Source of the DNA: Penicillium oxalicum
Taxonomy: Eukaryota > Ascomycota > Eurotiomycetes > Eurotiales > Aspergillaceae
Length of the DNA stretch: 64,000 bases
Direction: 5' to 3'
Assembly: GCF_001723175.1 (NCBI RefSeq)
Contig: NC_064653.1
Span: 1,302,001 to 1,366,000, forward strand
Shown here one piece after another: positions 42,261-54,800 of the stretch. The translations under genes were made by a program, and so were the position numbers. Under the pieces are notes generated by a model. It made no database searches, was not told where the DNA came from, and worked only from the letters and a program-made list of their open reading frames with translations. Each line of letters begins with the position of its first letter. Position 1 is the stretch's first letter.

Positions 42261-44006
42261 ATGTTTAAAAATCGCTCTATTGTCCAGATCACGCTCTGGC
42301 TCGGCTTTTTGAGCCTCGGGTGGGCTCAAGAGTATCAGCAGACCATCTGGGGGATTTTCGCATTCACAACGTATGGAGACAAAACTCCAAGTCTTCTCGC
42401 CGACGCTCGCCCAAGAGTGCTATCGGACTATGGTGCCAATCAGCTTGCAGATGCAGGTACAGCGTTCCGAGATCGCTATCTCTCTTCTGGAAAAGACGTC
42501 AACAATTCTCCATCGACCATTCAATATCTGTCTGCTACGGTCCTGGACCCTCAAGATGTCGAAATCTTTGCCTCGACGGATCAATTCGCCATTGCCTCGG
42601 CGCAAGCGTTCATGCAAGGCCTTTACCCACCGGTGGGTCAGGCCGGTCTGGAGACATCAGATGTCACAGCCAATGGCTCCCTGAGAATCTCGCCGCTGAA
42701 TGGGTATCAGTATCCTCAAATCCTCACTCTCGGACAAACAGATCCGCAGTCCACGATCCTGACTGGGAATGAAAACTGTCCGATTTACCAAGCGGCCGAG
42801 TCGGAGTATCAGAATGGAGACTACGCACATGGAATCTCCCAAATCACCAACGCGTTTTACGTGAGGCTGTGGAACGAGGTGCTGTCCGGGGTGATGGATG
42901 AAACATCAGCCAACTATCTCAACGCCGTTGAGATATTCGAATACATTGAATATGAAATGATACACAACAGCACCGTCCAAACTCAGCTGACCGAAGCTGA
43001 GATCCGACAAGCACGATGGTGGGCTGACCACTACACGTACGCCACAAACCATCAATCTGATTTCAACAAATCGACAGCTGAGTCTATCATGTCAATAGCA
43101 GGTCAAACTCTGGCAGCCAGTATCATGAATGCTTTTCGCCTCAACATTGAGGAGTCAGGTACAAGCCAGAAATTGAGTCTCTTGTTCGGTGGAAGCGATA
43201 CGGCGGTGGCTCTGGCATCACTGCTGAGATTGCCATCAGACCAACAGCCAAACTTGTATTGCCGTCCAAATCAAGGAGCATCCCTTGTCTTTGAACTGTT
43301 CAGCTTCCAGGCAGGAGAGTCATACCCAGCGTATCCCGCTGTGGACGATTTGTACGTGCGATTTTTGATCCACAACGGTACAAGCAACACGACATTCTCC
43401 CCATACCCAATGTTTGGACACGGCCCGAGTCATGAGTACATTCCCTACACTGAGTTTCAATCCGAGCTGGAGAGTTTCACTACGCAGAGCACCCAGAATT
43501 GGTGTAGGCAGTGTAACTCAGAGGCCATCTTCTGCAGAGTACTCGACGATGAGCGGGCCTATGCCTCTATGGGTGACCGAAAGCAAATGGCTCCTGCAGT
43601 TGCTGGTATCATAGGGGCGGTGATCATGCTAGCGATTATTGGTGTTCTTGGAGCCGTGGGACTGTGTATCTGGGCTATGCGCAAACGCGAAACTAGTCGC
43701 ACGCCCAGCCTTGGTGGATTCAAAGGGACCTCAAAGTTGGCAAGCGATCTTGATGTCACGTTCCAGGGTCCACATTGGACTACTTCAAAAAACGCAAATG
43801 ATCGATCAAAGATCAACATGGCTGATGGTATTGTCATCCGCGGGCACGAAAGAACAGGAAGTTGGGAGATGGGACAACCGAAAGACACCCATGAAGATCT
43901 CGAAATTGCCAGACATTCTAGCTTGTCCGCACCGGACGATGAAAACGAGGAGGAATGGCGCATTGTTCGAGGTCTGCGTGCTGTGGAAGCTCGAGAAAGT
44001 GTCTGA
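42261..44006 (+). CDS. Membrane-anchored histidine-phosphatase-like protein, catalytic residues lost
   Basis: Single exon of 581 residues with histidine acid phosphatase (clade 2) architecture. A signal peptide covers about residues 1-22 (LWLGFLSLGWAQ). The ectodomain has LSDYGANQLADAGTAFRDRYL, SAQAFMQGLYPP and many N-glycosylation sites (NNS, NGS, NST, NKS, NGT, NTT). One transmembrane span lies at about 444-472, and a cytosolic tail follows. The position of the catalytic RHGxRxP reads TYGDKTP (37-43): Arg and His are replaced by Thr and Tyr. The proton-donor HD reads SD (312-313), and the third conserved Arg near STDQFAIAS is also missing. Acid phosphatase activity is therefore unlikely. 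It may be a receptor or adhesion-type pseudoenzyme. Similar changed proteins exist in Aspergillus relatives and are usually annotated as acid phosphatases. Confidence 0.85.
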   Translation: MFKNRSIVQITLWLGFLSLGWAQEYQQTIWGIFAFTTYGDKTPSLLADARPRVLSDYGANQLADAGTAFRDRYLSSGKDVNNSPSTIQYLSATVLDPQDVEIFASTDQFAIASAQAFMQGLYPPVGQAGLETSDVTANGSLRISPLNGYQYPQILTLGQTDPQSTILTGNENCPIYQAAESEYQNGDYAHGISQITNAFYVRLWNEVLSGVMDETSANYLNAVEIFEYIEYEMIHNSTVQTQLTEAEIRQARWWADHYTYATNHQSDFNKSTAESIMSIAGQTLAASIMNAFRLNIEESGTSQKLSLLFGGSDTAVALASLLRLPSDQQPNLYCRPNQGASLVFELFSFQAGESYPAYPAVDDLYVRFLIHNGTSNTTFSPYPMFGHGPSHEYIPYTEFQSELESFTTQSTQNWCRQCNSEAIFCRVLDDERAYASMGDRKQMAPAVAGIIGAVIMLAIIGVLGAVGLCIWAMRKRETSRTPSLGGFKGTSKLASDLDVTFQGPHWTTSKNANDRSKINMADGIVIRGHERTGSWEMGQPKDTHEDLEIARHSSLSAPDDENEEEWRIVRGLRAVEARESV

Positions 44007-44398
44007 TAACCACGCTGATATGTGTATGCCAAGTGCAGAGCAAAGAGCAGATCCGCTGGTGTGCCAGTCGCGAGATTTTTGATCCTTCGATAGCTTTCTA
44101 GAGGACGCATGCTCCAAAAATGGAAATCTATCAAGTCATCTCTCAGCCCTAGGCGGTATCGGTTATCACTTTCGCTCTCTGGTCGCCACTTCCTTCTGAA
44201 AGCTTGTCATAAACACTCACTGGAATTCTCGCGTGGTTTCTCTTCCATCATCTCTCCCAATCCTTCTCACTTTCTTCGTTCCTACTCCTTCACGCGCCTT
44301 CCAATCTTTCTTTGGCAAAAGAGAAAGAAATTGCTTTCCTTTCCCTTGGCTTTTGTTTTTTCATCTCCGTAAGTCTTCCCATCGATTTGGTTCACAAG
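44007..44398. other. Intergenic, pyrimidine-rich leader
   Basis: 392 bp between two same-strand genes. From 44200 to 44390 the plus strand is strongly CT-rich (cttctcactttcttcg), typical of a fungal 5' leader, and it contains a donor-like gtaagtcttcc at 44370, which may mark a leader intron. Confidence 0.5.
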
Positions 44399-46520
44399 AT
44401 GAAGTACAACATCCCAACGCTCATGGCTTTGAGCCAGACTACAGGAGCTGACTGCAAGTGGACCTCTCACGCGTTCAAGTGTAAGTTTCCCCAAACTTGA
44501 TCCCCACCACTGCGATCAGCACAAAGAGAAGACTGTAAATAGATATCGCCTTGACTCCTTTCTGTTTTGATCGGGTGTTCATGATGGTCATATCCCATCC
44601 GTGATTGGAAGACTGAAGCATATGATCACCGCAGCTTTCTGGATTTTCGGAGACTGCTTGTGATGTATGCATACAGATCAGCATTCACGAAGACTGCCTC
44701 TCTGGCCTCTTTGCTGTTCATTTCTGTCTCCCTGTCTCATGGTCTCAGCCATGCACAAAGTTTCAAAAATGCTAACAAGAACTCTAGGCAATCTGGTCCG
44801 AGCTGGTTCTTCAGAGCGAGCACCGCCACTCACCGCAACTACTTCCAACTGTATCGGCTCAGCTGCAGCTCGACAATCAAGCATACCCCGACGTACCAGA
44901 AACAAAGTACCGCGTCAATCAAGACTCTCGTCAAAATCACACTCGACTTCACCATCCACTCCCTCTCAAACAGGCTTTGCCCAGTTTCTGCAGACATACT
45001 CCACCCTCACTGCCCATCGAGTCACAGCAGGCGGGCGTATCGTCCCAATGGATCATACATCTGGAATACCCGTGACGACTGATGATGGTATCTATGTGAG
45101 CCATATTGAGTATGCTGACGCGCATGGCCGGTCAGATAGCAGCAACTACAGCCACATGGATGCTCACAACACCAGCCCAAATGGCATTGTACACGCCAAC
45201 GCCGGTGGCAATATCGGTGGTAGTGTGGACACCAACATGCATTCCAACCTGAATGGTAGTATGAATCCGGACGTGAATGCCAACATGCCCGCCAATACAA
45301 ATGGCAACATTATCAGCCGTGCAGGTGGTATTGAATGGTGGGTAGGTAGGCAAAACACGGTCAATCGGCCTGAAACAGTAGGGTTTGCCGCCGTTTCTGG
45401 CCCAGCAATCGCCCTGAACCCAACTATCGAACCTTTTGTGCCCATGAATGGGGAGATTTATCCGATCAACAACGCCGACCACTCTCGTGACAATGAATTT
45501 CTGCCCAGTGTGCCTGTGGAGTTCAATATCGAAGGTTGGGCAAATGTTTGGCCACCTCTCTTTCCACCTGAGATTCATCAAATTTGGTCCAATAATGACA
45601 CCGTCAGACTGCGTCTTCAGCTCATGGCTCAGCAGACCGTGGCGCCTCTTCGCTCGCTCGACTTTTACCCAGGACCGCCAATGATAGGTAATCCCGGCCT
45701 CCCTCATTACGTGCCATGTACTCCCACACCTGTGATCTTCGAAGGAGCCCATCTTGCTCGGCCGGAAATAATCGGTCCTCGTGGCCGATACTGGAGACGG
45801 CTCGTGGACATCTTCTGGATCACCAACAGCAACCCATATGTGGATGCCATTTATTCTGGTGATGATACTCTGAACCTGGGCCGATATCAGAGTCTGCTGA
45901 ACAGCTTGGTGGCGTGTGTCAGCAACCCAGTAGACAGATATGATGCGTTCATCTTGCTCCACGCCACAGAATGGCTCCGGTATCACGCAATGTTGCTGAC
46001 TGTGCTCTGCTCGAATCCTCATCTCAACGATGTTTTCCACGGGCTCGGTATCATTCCACTGTTCTTTAGCCAGGCACGGCCTCTTGCGTATGCAGCCGTT
46101 GAGCGACTCGAAACAATTTTCACACACACACCATCCGGGCCTGCAGCGGCTGATCTGCACCGCCACATCATCGCCTTGACAATGTTCAATCGCTTCGTAC
46201 CCTTCCCACAGAGCGATGGTGAACCGGCGCACAGCGCGGCTGATGAGGGGGTTGTGGGGAATGTACCCGCGGCACAGCTACGAAATGATCCCCAAGACAA
46301 CCACCCCGCCGCCGATGATAACTTGTCGCCCGGCGATAGTGAGGATCACCCTGACGGTCAACTCGCTTCCATGCTGGTTGATGCTGAGGGCGGAGAAGCT
46401 GCTTCCCCGACGGCCGTTGCAGGGGAGGATGTTGATGTCGCGAGCACACCGCAATCGGCGGGTATCAACGTCTCACCCTCGCAGGACGCGCAAGTCGCTT
46501 GTGATCCAGAACGCAGGTAA
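44399..46520 (+). CDS. Uncharacterised Asn/Gly-rich protein
   Basis: I do not recognise this protein. A long open frame ends at 46520. The proposed model joins an exon 44399-44480 (MKYNIPTLMALSQTTGADCK...) to 44749-46520 through a GTAAGT..TCTCAG intron of 268 bp, giving 617 residues. The alternative is a start at the ATG 44667 without an intron, which coincidentally also gives 617. The pyrimidine tract before 44749 supports the intron; an extra exon within it is possible. Residues about 140-230 are rich in Asn, Gly, His and Met with loose repeats (NGSMNPDVNANMPANTNGN). A more globular centre follows (YWRRLVDIFWITNSNPYVDAIYSGDD, LLHATEWLRYHAMLL), then an acidic disordered tail. No signal peptide or membrane span is clear. 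It may be a lineage-specific gene. Confidence 0.5.
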
Positions 46521-47994
46521 GGATCAGTGTCCCCGTCCCCATTATCTGATTTATCACTGATAATGGTTGGAAGCGAGCTGGGAGCTTCGGGGATGGCGCT
46601 GATTTCGTGGACGGTGCCGAAAATTTCAAGCGCCATACCCAGCTTCTTGCGGACTTTCATGGTCACGGCGGGCGGCCCAACGGCGGAGGTAACACGGCGC
46701 ATCACCTACCGGACAAAAGCTGGACAGTCGCCAGCGGAGAAGAGGCTGGCGCACTCTCTGGTGTAGGTCAGTTCGTGTGAGGAAGAGGTGAAGTGGCAGT
46801 TGGTTGGGAGGAGACATGGGTTGACATGTCAGGGCTCAGGGGAGGTGGGATGAAGCCCCGGCATGGTCGTTATTTTTCCAGTCCTTTTTTTCTTTGTTTT
46901 TTTTGAAGTAGGCTTAGGTACTCGACCGATCTGGGATATTCCTTAATGTCTATCAGTTGTTGGTAGCTTTACATTGTTCCTCCCTTTAATAAGGACCTCC
47001 GGTAGGCTACATGAGATGAGACTGGCTACTTGATTACGTGCGGACCCTGTCTTGCTTCTCACCACCCATCCTGTGAAGGGCGTTATTTTTACGGTGCAAA
47101 GGTTCCCTGTCAGGAAAATGAGGTGCCTAGTTATCTCGCCACTCCTGCAGCCAACGGCCTTTTGGATCGCCAAGAGGTCAAGGTTTCAAAATGGACTTAG
47201 ACTCTCATACACTCCTGCACCAACATTGAAGTGTGCCCGTTTGGGCACTCCGCCTCAGGGAAATTACCCTTTTCTGATCATGTGCAACCCCTTCATAGAT
47301 TCTTCTCCTACTTTTGAGGGGAGGAGTGTGCTTTATCGTCTACATGTAGTTCCATCTACCATCATATTTTTCTTTTTCATGATTCTTGCAATGGAAAGAT
47401 GAACACCTATGCAGTTGAGTCAATATTAGTTGTTTACCCTCCACATTTCTGATGAGAGAGGACATTTTCGATGTGCATTATCGGGCTCGGCAAAGAGCCA
47501 ACTTCAACAGGCAGACGACGAGATCAAGTGTCGCTGAGGCGAGTTTCTTCTTTAGAAAGAAAGAAGGCCACATCTAGGAGGAAATAACCTCTCTTCTTGA
47601 AAGAAGATTCCGGAATTCTGTAGTACTTCCCCAAGTGCACCTGAAAAGACATAAAAAGGAAACAAAGGACATCATGAAATCAAACTTGTAGGTTCCATTA
47701 CGTGATGAGAAGGTGCTCGTTTTGACGCTGTCTGGCTTTTGTAACATTTCACCAAGCTTGTTCATATGCCTTGGAGTAGGTAACCGGACCCCTTATTCTA
47801 CCTTCTCGGAAATCCCCTTGGAAATTTCTTTTACAATTACTACTGACTCTTTCGCCATGCAAAGCAACATCAAGATCTCTATGACTTGAGAATTTCCCGC
47901 TATCATTCAGGAGCCACGGAACATAGGAGGAGGGGGGACATGGAGCCCACCTTACAAGACGACAGAACCAGGGCTGCAACTCGAGGTCAGATCA
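46521..47994. other. Convergent 3' spacer, Asn/Gly-rich gene to GDE1
   Basis: 1.47 kb between facing stop codons, unusually long. The frames at 46527-46766 and 47052-47402 have non-ATG starts or no family match. A T-rich patch lies at 46879-46905. I support no gene, though a small or non-coding one could be hidden here. Confidence 0.45.
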
Positions 47995-50900
47995 CTAAAC
48001 GTTGGCTGCCGGGTCAGGATCAGGAATGTTTTCGTTGGGCTTGACTTGTTCAAGAATGGGAACCCGAATGGCAGACTTGTCAGCAACGGGTGCCGGGATG
48101 GGAGAAGGTCCCGGGGTCCGCTCCCCCTTGTTTTGGCGCTGAATGAGACCGTTGGTGATGCCAAGGACAGAGTCGACAATAACGGCATCGATGCCTTCCG
48201 CAACTTGGTACTACAGAGAGGATTAGCTGATGGCTCACAGGAATATTGAATGAAGTGACTGGCTGGAAAGAGGACAGAAAAAACCAAGAGCAAAAACTTA
48301 CGTCCACATTGGCCCCATCGTTGTTGAGCGTGCCGTAGGACACACAGACCAGACCGGATTCCTTGACGATGCGGACGAGACGTGGACACAGAACCAGGGG
48401 CTCGGCCTGAGAAACGATACCCAGCAAATTCCATCGGGAAGCGAAGCGAACGGCTTCCTGAAGACTGCTCGCCCGAATGTCCCCGACAGGAGAGGCACCC
48501 GCATCAGTCAGGAAGAGGACTGGAATCGAGGGCTGCTTGAAAGACAAGAGGAGACAAATGTCCGGGTTGAAGCTCGAGAATAGAATATCACGGCCGCCAC
48601 CAAGATCATAGACCTTGGTGAGGATGGTATCCACAAAGGAATTCAATTCGACAGCGTATGTGTCCATCTCCTCCTCTTCGCTCTCATGGAGCATGGGGTA
48701 CTCTGGCGATCTTGGTTAGATCGTCGACATGTAGCTGTTCTTTACGTAGCAATTTTGTACTCACTCAATTCGATGTTGAAGCCCACGGGCTTGGGGATCT
48801 TCTTGAAAAGCTCCTCCAGGGTGGCGAATGGGGCTTGGATGTGTTCACCACGAGTGTTTCCCTTGAAACCCTTCTTCTTGTAATCGCGAGTGTGCTTGAT
48901 TTTCTCCGTCAACTCGGTTGGATCGTACTCGGATCCACCCACCGACATGGATCGTGGACGCGAGCCAAGTGTGGTCGCTCCCTGCACATCAACGCTGCGG
49001 GGGAGCACGGTCCGCTGTCGACTCTTGCCAAGTTCCAAGAATTGATCGAGCGTTAGGGTGTGCACCGGGGCGTCAATACCTGTCTCGCTGACGAGGAAGT
49101 CATGATAAATGACGGGAACGTGGTCCTTTGTAAGTTGAACGTCAAACTCGACGTAAGAGGCACCCAGGTTCGCAGCAGCAATGAACGACTGGATGGTGTT
49201 CTCGCCCAGCTGAAGCGATTTTCGACTGGCCATGTTCTTGCCGAGACCTCGGTGACCAATGACCATCGTGGAGCTCATAGACCGCCAGTAGGTCTGATTG
49301 CCCGTAATTGACATTTTTGGATGCTTGAAGGGTGTGATAACCAGAAAATTGAAAGTCACGGAGCCGATGACCTCCAGGGTGTTGGCAGCGACAATAGGAA
49401 TGGTAGAATCGCCTTTGAGATTGATCCGCTGAGAGCCCACTTCTGGTTTGATGCTGGAGAGGAGGGCGACGCCACGACCGACTATACGGTCTTTGGATCC
49501 AGAATAGGTGGGAACCAAATCGAAGAGAAGCCGAACTTTCCTCAGATCCGTCGTGTGGAATACGATGGGCTCCGTGGAGATATTCTCCTGAACAGGGAGA
49601 TCAATGACTTCGGGCTCTCCGTGAGCGCCGCTCGCGGTAACCACCATCGAAAGTGCCGTGTCCAGCTGCGTGGCGTGGGCGTTTTCCATTGGAATCTGAT
49701 CCAGGCTGACGGTCTCCAGCGGTTTACGCATGTCCATCGTGCCTAAACTGACTAAGATCATGGTCTCGTCGGTGAGATAACGATGACCAAAGGTTTTGAT
49801 CGGCTCCGCATTTCGAAAGTTACTCGTCGACGTTGGTCCTGGGGTATTGGATCGTCGGTCGGTCAAGGACGACTGACTTGGTGGTGATGAGGATGCTGGG
49901 GACAGTCGGTCGGTGGGGACAGGAATGGGCTCAGGCTCGCTGGCGGGGAGGCCAGGGCTGACTTCGGCGAGACATCGAGCGATAGCCAGGTGACCACGCA
50001 GTGCAGCATGTTCCTTGGCCGTCCATCCAGAAGAGTCAAAACGGTCGACGTCTGCACCAGCTTCCACGAGCAGCTGGGCCACGCTCAGAGAACCGTCGAC
50101 GCATGCGATGAACAGCGGGGTCCAGGCATAGGTGTTCTCCGCCAGCTCAGGGTTTGCTTTCTGATCTTCGGTCCCCTCTAACAAAATCCGCGCACATTCG
50201 TCATGACCAAAACGAGCGGCGACGTGCAGGGCCGTCTCTCCCTGCTCATCTTGGTAATTGATGTTGACACCAGCGTCCACCAGCAACTGGACGATATCCA
50301 CAAAGTTGGCCTTGGTGGCCAGCGCCAGCACAGCAGAGGATTTGGGGCACTGTTTTCGCACACGATCCCCCGCAGCGTGCGATTCCTTCCAGTTCTCAGC
50401 TTCCAGCAGGTAGCGGGTGGTCTTTGGGTGGCCACCAACCACGCTCAAGTGCAACGGGGCCCAGCCATCATTGTCTTGCCACAAGGTACCGTCAATCCCT
50501 TCCCGGACGTCAAACATTCCCCATGATTTCAAGTGCTCGACAATCACCTGGCAGACGTCCTTGAACCCATATTGGGCGGCGTAGTGAAGAGGAGTACGAC
50601 CAGAAAGGTCTTTTGCGAGTAGGGACGGCCGCTGGCTTGGGCGCATTCCATCAAGTAAATGCTCGAAGACAATGACTGCGGGATCATCCCGCCCGAGCTG
50701 TTGCGAGGAGTCGGCTTCTTTGACCACAGAGCGTGGAGGCTGGAGGGTTGGAGGCGCTGCGGGAGTAATGTATCTACTCGTCTCAGGCGGGAAATCGAGG
50801 ACCAAAGATGCCGTGGGCTCCGAATCGCCTGTGGATTGCACTCGCCCCATCGAGATGACCAGCCGATGCAGGCAGTTGCGCCGATTGATATCGTCGTCCT

Positions 50901-51835
50901 CCTCGAGGGTGTCAACTTTGGGCAAGAGAGCAGACAGACACTGGCGAGCGCGGTGCACGATGGCTCGCTGAATCAAAGCCTTCAACACTTTGGGAAATAG
51001 ACCTTCACCCGCGTCTTCGGCGGCCGCTTTCAAAGTCTCGAGCAACTCCAGCAAGACATGCACGTCGTCCTTGCGCAAGGCATCATCCACCGCAGTCACC
51101 ACCTCTCTTGGCAAATTCAGATAAGGCCGCGTGGGGCCTCGTTTGAGGGACAAAGAAGAATGGGTCGAACTGGCATCGTCCGCCCTCTTCTCGTCCGTCT
51201 TGGACTGCTCCGTGATGACGGCCATCCAGGCATTGATGCGCTCCTGGGCCTTGATCGCACGGGAATTGGTTGCAAAGGGTGTGGGGTCCACCTTGGTCTC
51301 TAGATACCGCTTCTGAGCCTGGGCGCCGACCTTCTTGTCCAATTTCTTGGTGATCTTCACAAAGCCCCGGCGATTGACCTCTCCATACCACTGTAAGCGC
51401 CGCAAGTGGTACCGCAGATCAAGCAGGGCCTCTCGGAGATCATGACGGTCTTCGGGCTCCAAGCGATGACGTCCTTCCATTGAGTAGCCATAGCGATCCT
51501 CCAGTAGCTTTAACCGTCGGGCATACTCGGCGTATTTTTTATTGTAGAAGTAATCAACATCCTCGACATTGCGATCCAGAGAGTAGAAGAATCCTAGACG
51601 ATGCTCAGTTCTGACGGGGGCCCCCAATTCTCACCAGCACCGTCGATCGCGATCGCGCGCGAACGCAAAGTGGTGAGGGATTGTGTCATGGCCACTTACC
51701 AGCTAGATCGGGTTCTTGGCCGGTCTTGATCTGCTCGGCCGCGGACTTGATCAGTTTCTTCAGCGCTTTGTACTTGATGTACGAGGCGCTCCATTCTGGC
51801 ACCGTGAATTGGGGCAGATTGCGGCCAAACTTCAT
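47995..51835 (-). CDS. GDE1: Glycerophosphocholine phosphodiesterase GDE1 (SPX-ankyrin-GDPD)
   Basis: Hydrolyses glycerophosphocholine to glycerol-3-phosphate and choline, feeding phosphate and choline recycling. Exons 51835-51700, 51593-48765, 48702-48302 and 48210-47995 give 1193 residues. The SPX domain starts MKFGRNLPQFTVPEWSASYI and has the KALKKLIK inositol-pyrophosphate patch and KITKKLDKK. Ankyrin repeats follow at about 350-570 (GRTPLHYAAQYGF, WAPLHLSVVGGH, GETALHVAARFG, WTPLFIACVDGS, GWTAKEHAALRG). The GDPD domain keeps catalytic residues: HRG (826-828), E843 in GENT, EFD (861-863) and HD (876-877). That sets it apart from PHO81, which shares the layout but has a degenerate GDPD. 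The third exon begins KYPMLHESEEEE; the last ends AANV. Introns are 106, 62 and 91 bp. Confidence 0.93.
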
Positions 51836-54800
51836 GCTGGGCGATGCCGAAACAACGATGAGATGCCCCGACAGTCTTTGCTAATCTGCAACCCCCAAGA
51901 GAAAAAAGAAAGAGATTTCTCGTCAAATCCTTTGGGTTCAAGTTCTGATCGTGAACCCCAATTCCACCGCCCGGAGATAATTTTGCCACCGAAGGACGGC
52001 ACGTCTCCACACCGACGTCGTCGGGATGTATGGGAGTAGTGTTGCTTTTGGTTCTTTGACGGAGGGGGGAGGGCCAACCTGCGCAGAGCCACGAGGACCG
52101 TGATCAGGCGAATGGACGCACACGGGCGAAAGAGAGTGTGGAATCCATGGGTGAACAGAAGAGGAGTCGAAGGAAACCCCAGGGAGTAATAAGAATCGAG
52201 CAATGCTGACTTTGACCTCGTTGCGACTGCGGATGATAACACCAGTACCTGACGGCCTGTGAGGATGAGCAAAGTGGGGCCGGAAGGGGAAGGGCTCGTG
52301 GGCAGCTGACCTCGTCGGACTGGTGCTTTGACTCACGGGACCGGTGGAGCGGTGAAAGCGGTGGGTTGAAGGGCCGAGCAACCGAATTTCCGCCCCTGTG
52401 GGAACATCACATGTACCCCAATGTAGCCACGCCCGCAATGTACTACAGTACACCACTACATATGCCTCGTGGTACGATGAGAGTTTTGTACTAAGTACTT
52501 CAGTCCTTTGCTGCGGTGTAGTAATATGACCTGACCAGAATTCATCCGGCAGCTTCTGCCATTCTCTTACTGTACCACTCGAGCGAGTCCGCCCTATTTA
52601 CTCACTATTCACTCAATAATGCTCAACGGTTGTACTTGTCAGTAGCAAACTATTCATTATTCTCCTGCCCTGTTTGCTCATTAGTGACACCCAAAAACAC
52701 ATCTATCATGCCCCTGATCCGCCTAAGCTTGATGTAACCTTTACTCCCCGGCAACGGCTAGTCGGACACTTCGCAAGATCCGCGGGGCCCCCCGGCCGAA
52801 AATCACAAAGAGATCAGTACTCATACCAAGCATTTCTCTCCGGTGGTACCTGATACTTGTGCAGAATAACGGTCATAGTAGGTCGACCTACCAGAGAACT
52901 GTAAGGGTCGACATTCCTGACCGCTCTGTTCCTATTATATATAAAGCCGTCTCGCCAAAAACCAAGTTACTCAGAACTATCTACCTGCTTCCTTGGTATC
53001 TATTTGTTGGCATAACAACTGAATGAAGCTCGCTCGTTTATCTGGTCCTGAATTTTTGATTCTGGCCTCCAGGAAAGCCATGCTGGGTAGGCATTCAAGC
53101 CTACTTGCAGAAGCTTACCCGCTAACATGAAACCTACTTATATAACGTTTGCTTCAAACCTCCATAACCCTTCATCTCTTTTAATAGTACAAGACGGAAT
53201 CCATAAAAAGCTATGATCCGCTAAAACTGGAATCCTCTCAAGGATCCGACCTGCCCCATTATAGAGGTAATGAGAATCTTGACCTGGCCAGCCCCTTCAT
53301 CACAGATCTGCCCCATCCGGGCGTCTGCCCCCATTGATAAACAGACACCGCTTCCCCAAGAAGAAAAAGAGTACATAATTCATTGACATCTGGAAAACCC
53401 AGACAAGAGCACGTGGTCCTTCCATTCTCCTAGGTTGAGGCTGCATTCTCGAAATCGAATCCCCACATTGAATGTGGATGACGGGAATGTTGACCTCTGC
53501 CTCACCCTCTGCATCGACATGTCCTGTCTGGATTGATCACTCAGCTTCCATGTAGAGTGGGGGCGGCAATAGTGACAAATCCGTCGCGCCCAGGCTAGTT
53601 AGATAGGTCATCCACAGGGAGGAGGAACCACCCCAATTTCGAGATTATTTGTTACTGGTCATCCTTTGTGTATACTTTTTTGACGCCCTTTCCTATCGTC
53701 CACGGGCAATTGGGCCAAAAGAGAACCATCTGGAGAGAAGATAAGGTCAAAGTTATAGGATGATCGGGATGTCGGATGGGACCAAAGCGCGTCATCCTGG
53801 AGCCCACGGGATGAGACGGATGGCTTAGAATAATGGGTCTCTGGTGAGGAAGGATCTTCCCAGTAGTACATACCTAGTAGATCAAATACGAGCAATTCCA
53901 AATCGAGCTAAGTACTCAGTTGCACCCGTTCATGGGGTCTTTTCCCTGAATATTTTTTTTTAAAGAAAAGAATGGCCAGTAGGTATTGGCACAAGATCTA
54001 GAAGCCCCGAGGTCGAATGAGCGGGACGTGTGCGCAGTCTGGCTAGCGTGATTTGTCGATCCGGGGAGGGGGCACAACTACCGGGGATCAGTGGGTCTGT
54101 TCATGTTTTCTACTTTTTTTATTTTTATTTTTATTTTTTTATTTTTTAAAAAAAAGAACTTTGGACCTGGTCTCTCTGATCAACAGTGTTGGTGTATTCA
54201 GGTTTTCATGATTGCTACAGGCAGTTACTTCAATTCGTAATCACTGGATACTTGAAGACTTCATTAGAATTTGGGTCATTGCCCCTTATCAACCTATTTA
54301 GAGTCTCAAACTACGGACGCCGGTCTGCAATAAGTACCCTCTGGTTCGAGTACTCACGTCTTTCTGTCCAGCGTCGTTCGATCGCAATCCCAGCGCCCAG
54401 TACATCAATTGGCAAGTCCCTGTTAAGAGGTAAAAAAGAATCGATCATCTACCAATATTTGGTATCTCCCCATCTTCTTCAGAGATTTTGCTGTTGTTCT
54501 TCTGTCAAGATCCGTCAGCAATCGAGGCTAGCAAGTCACCTGAGCATCGCCCTCTTCATCTCGGACTCTTGCTTCATAGGTCACAAGAGACCACCTGTCA
54601 TCATCCTTCTGCCTCTCCGGACTACAATCTGTCTGCTACTGCGCGCCTAGTAGATACCGTTGTCAAGAGAAGGCGTTTACATTTCCGAGGACCCATACCC
54701 TTAGAGGCCCCATCGCATTTACTCCCATACAGGTTTTCGTAGTACGATTGCAGAGTAGTGAAAGATGAAGAGACTACAAATTCAAATGAGAGGGACAAAA

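Noticed and set aside
42261..44006. Active acid phosphatase or phytase
   Set aside because: The RHGxRxP and HD catalytic motifs are replaced at every key residue.
47995..51835. PHO81 CDK inhibitor as identity of the SPX-ankyrin-GDPD gene
   Set aside because: PHO81 has a degenerate GDPD; here all catalytic residues are present and the match to the GDE1 pattern is closer.
54186..54650. 154-codon plus-strand frame as a gene
   Set aside because: Hydrophobic and Ser/Leu-rich without a family match, no convincing leader, and it sits in low-complexity DNA.
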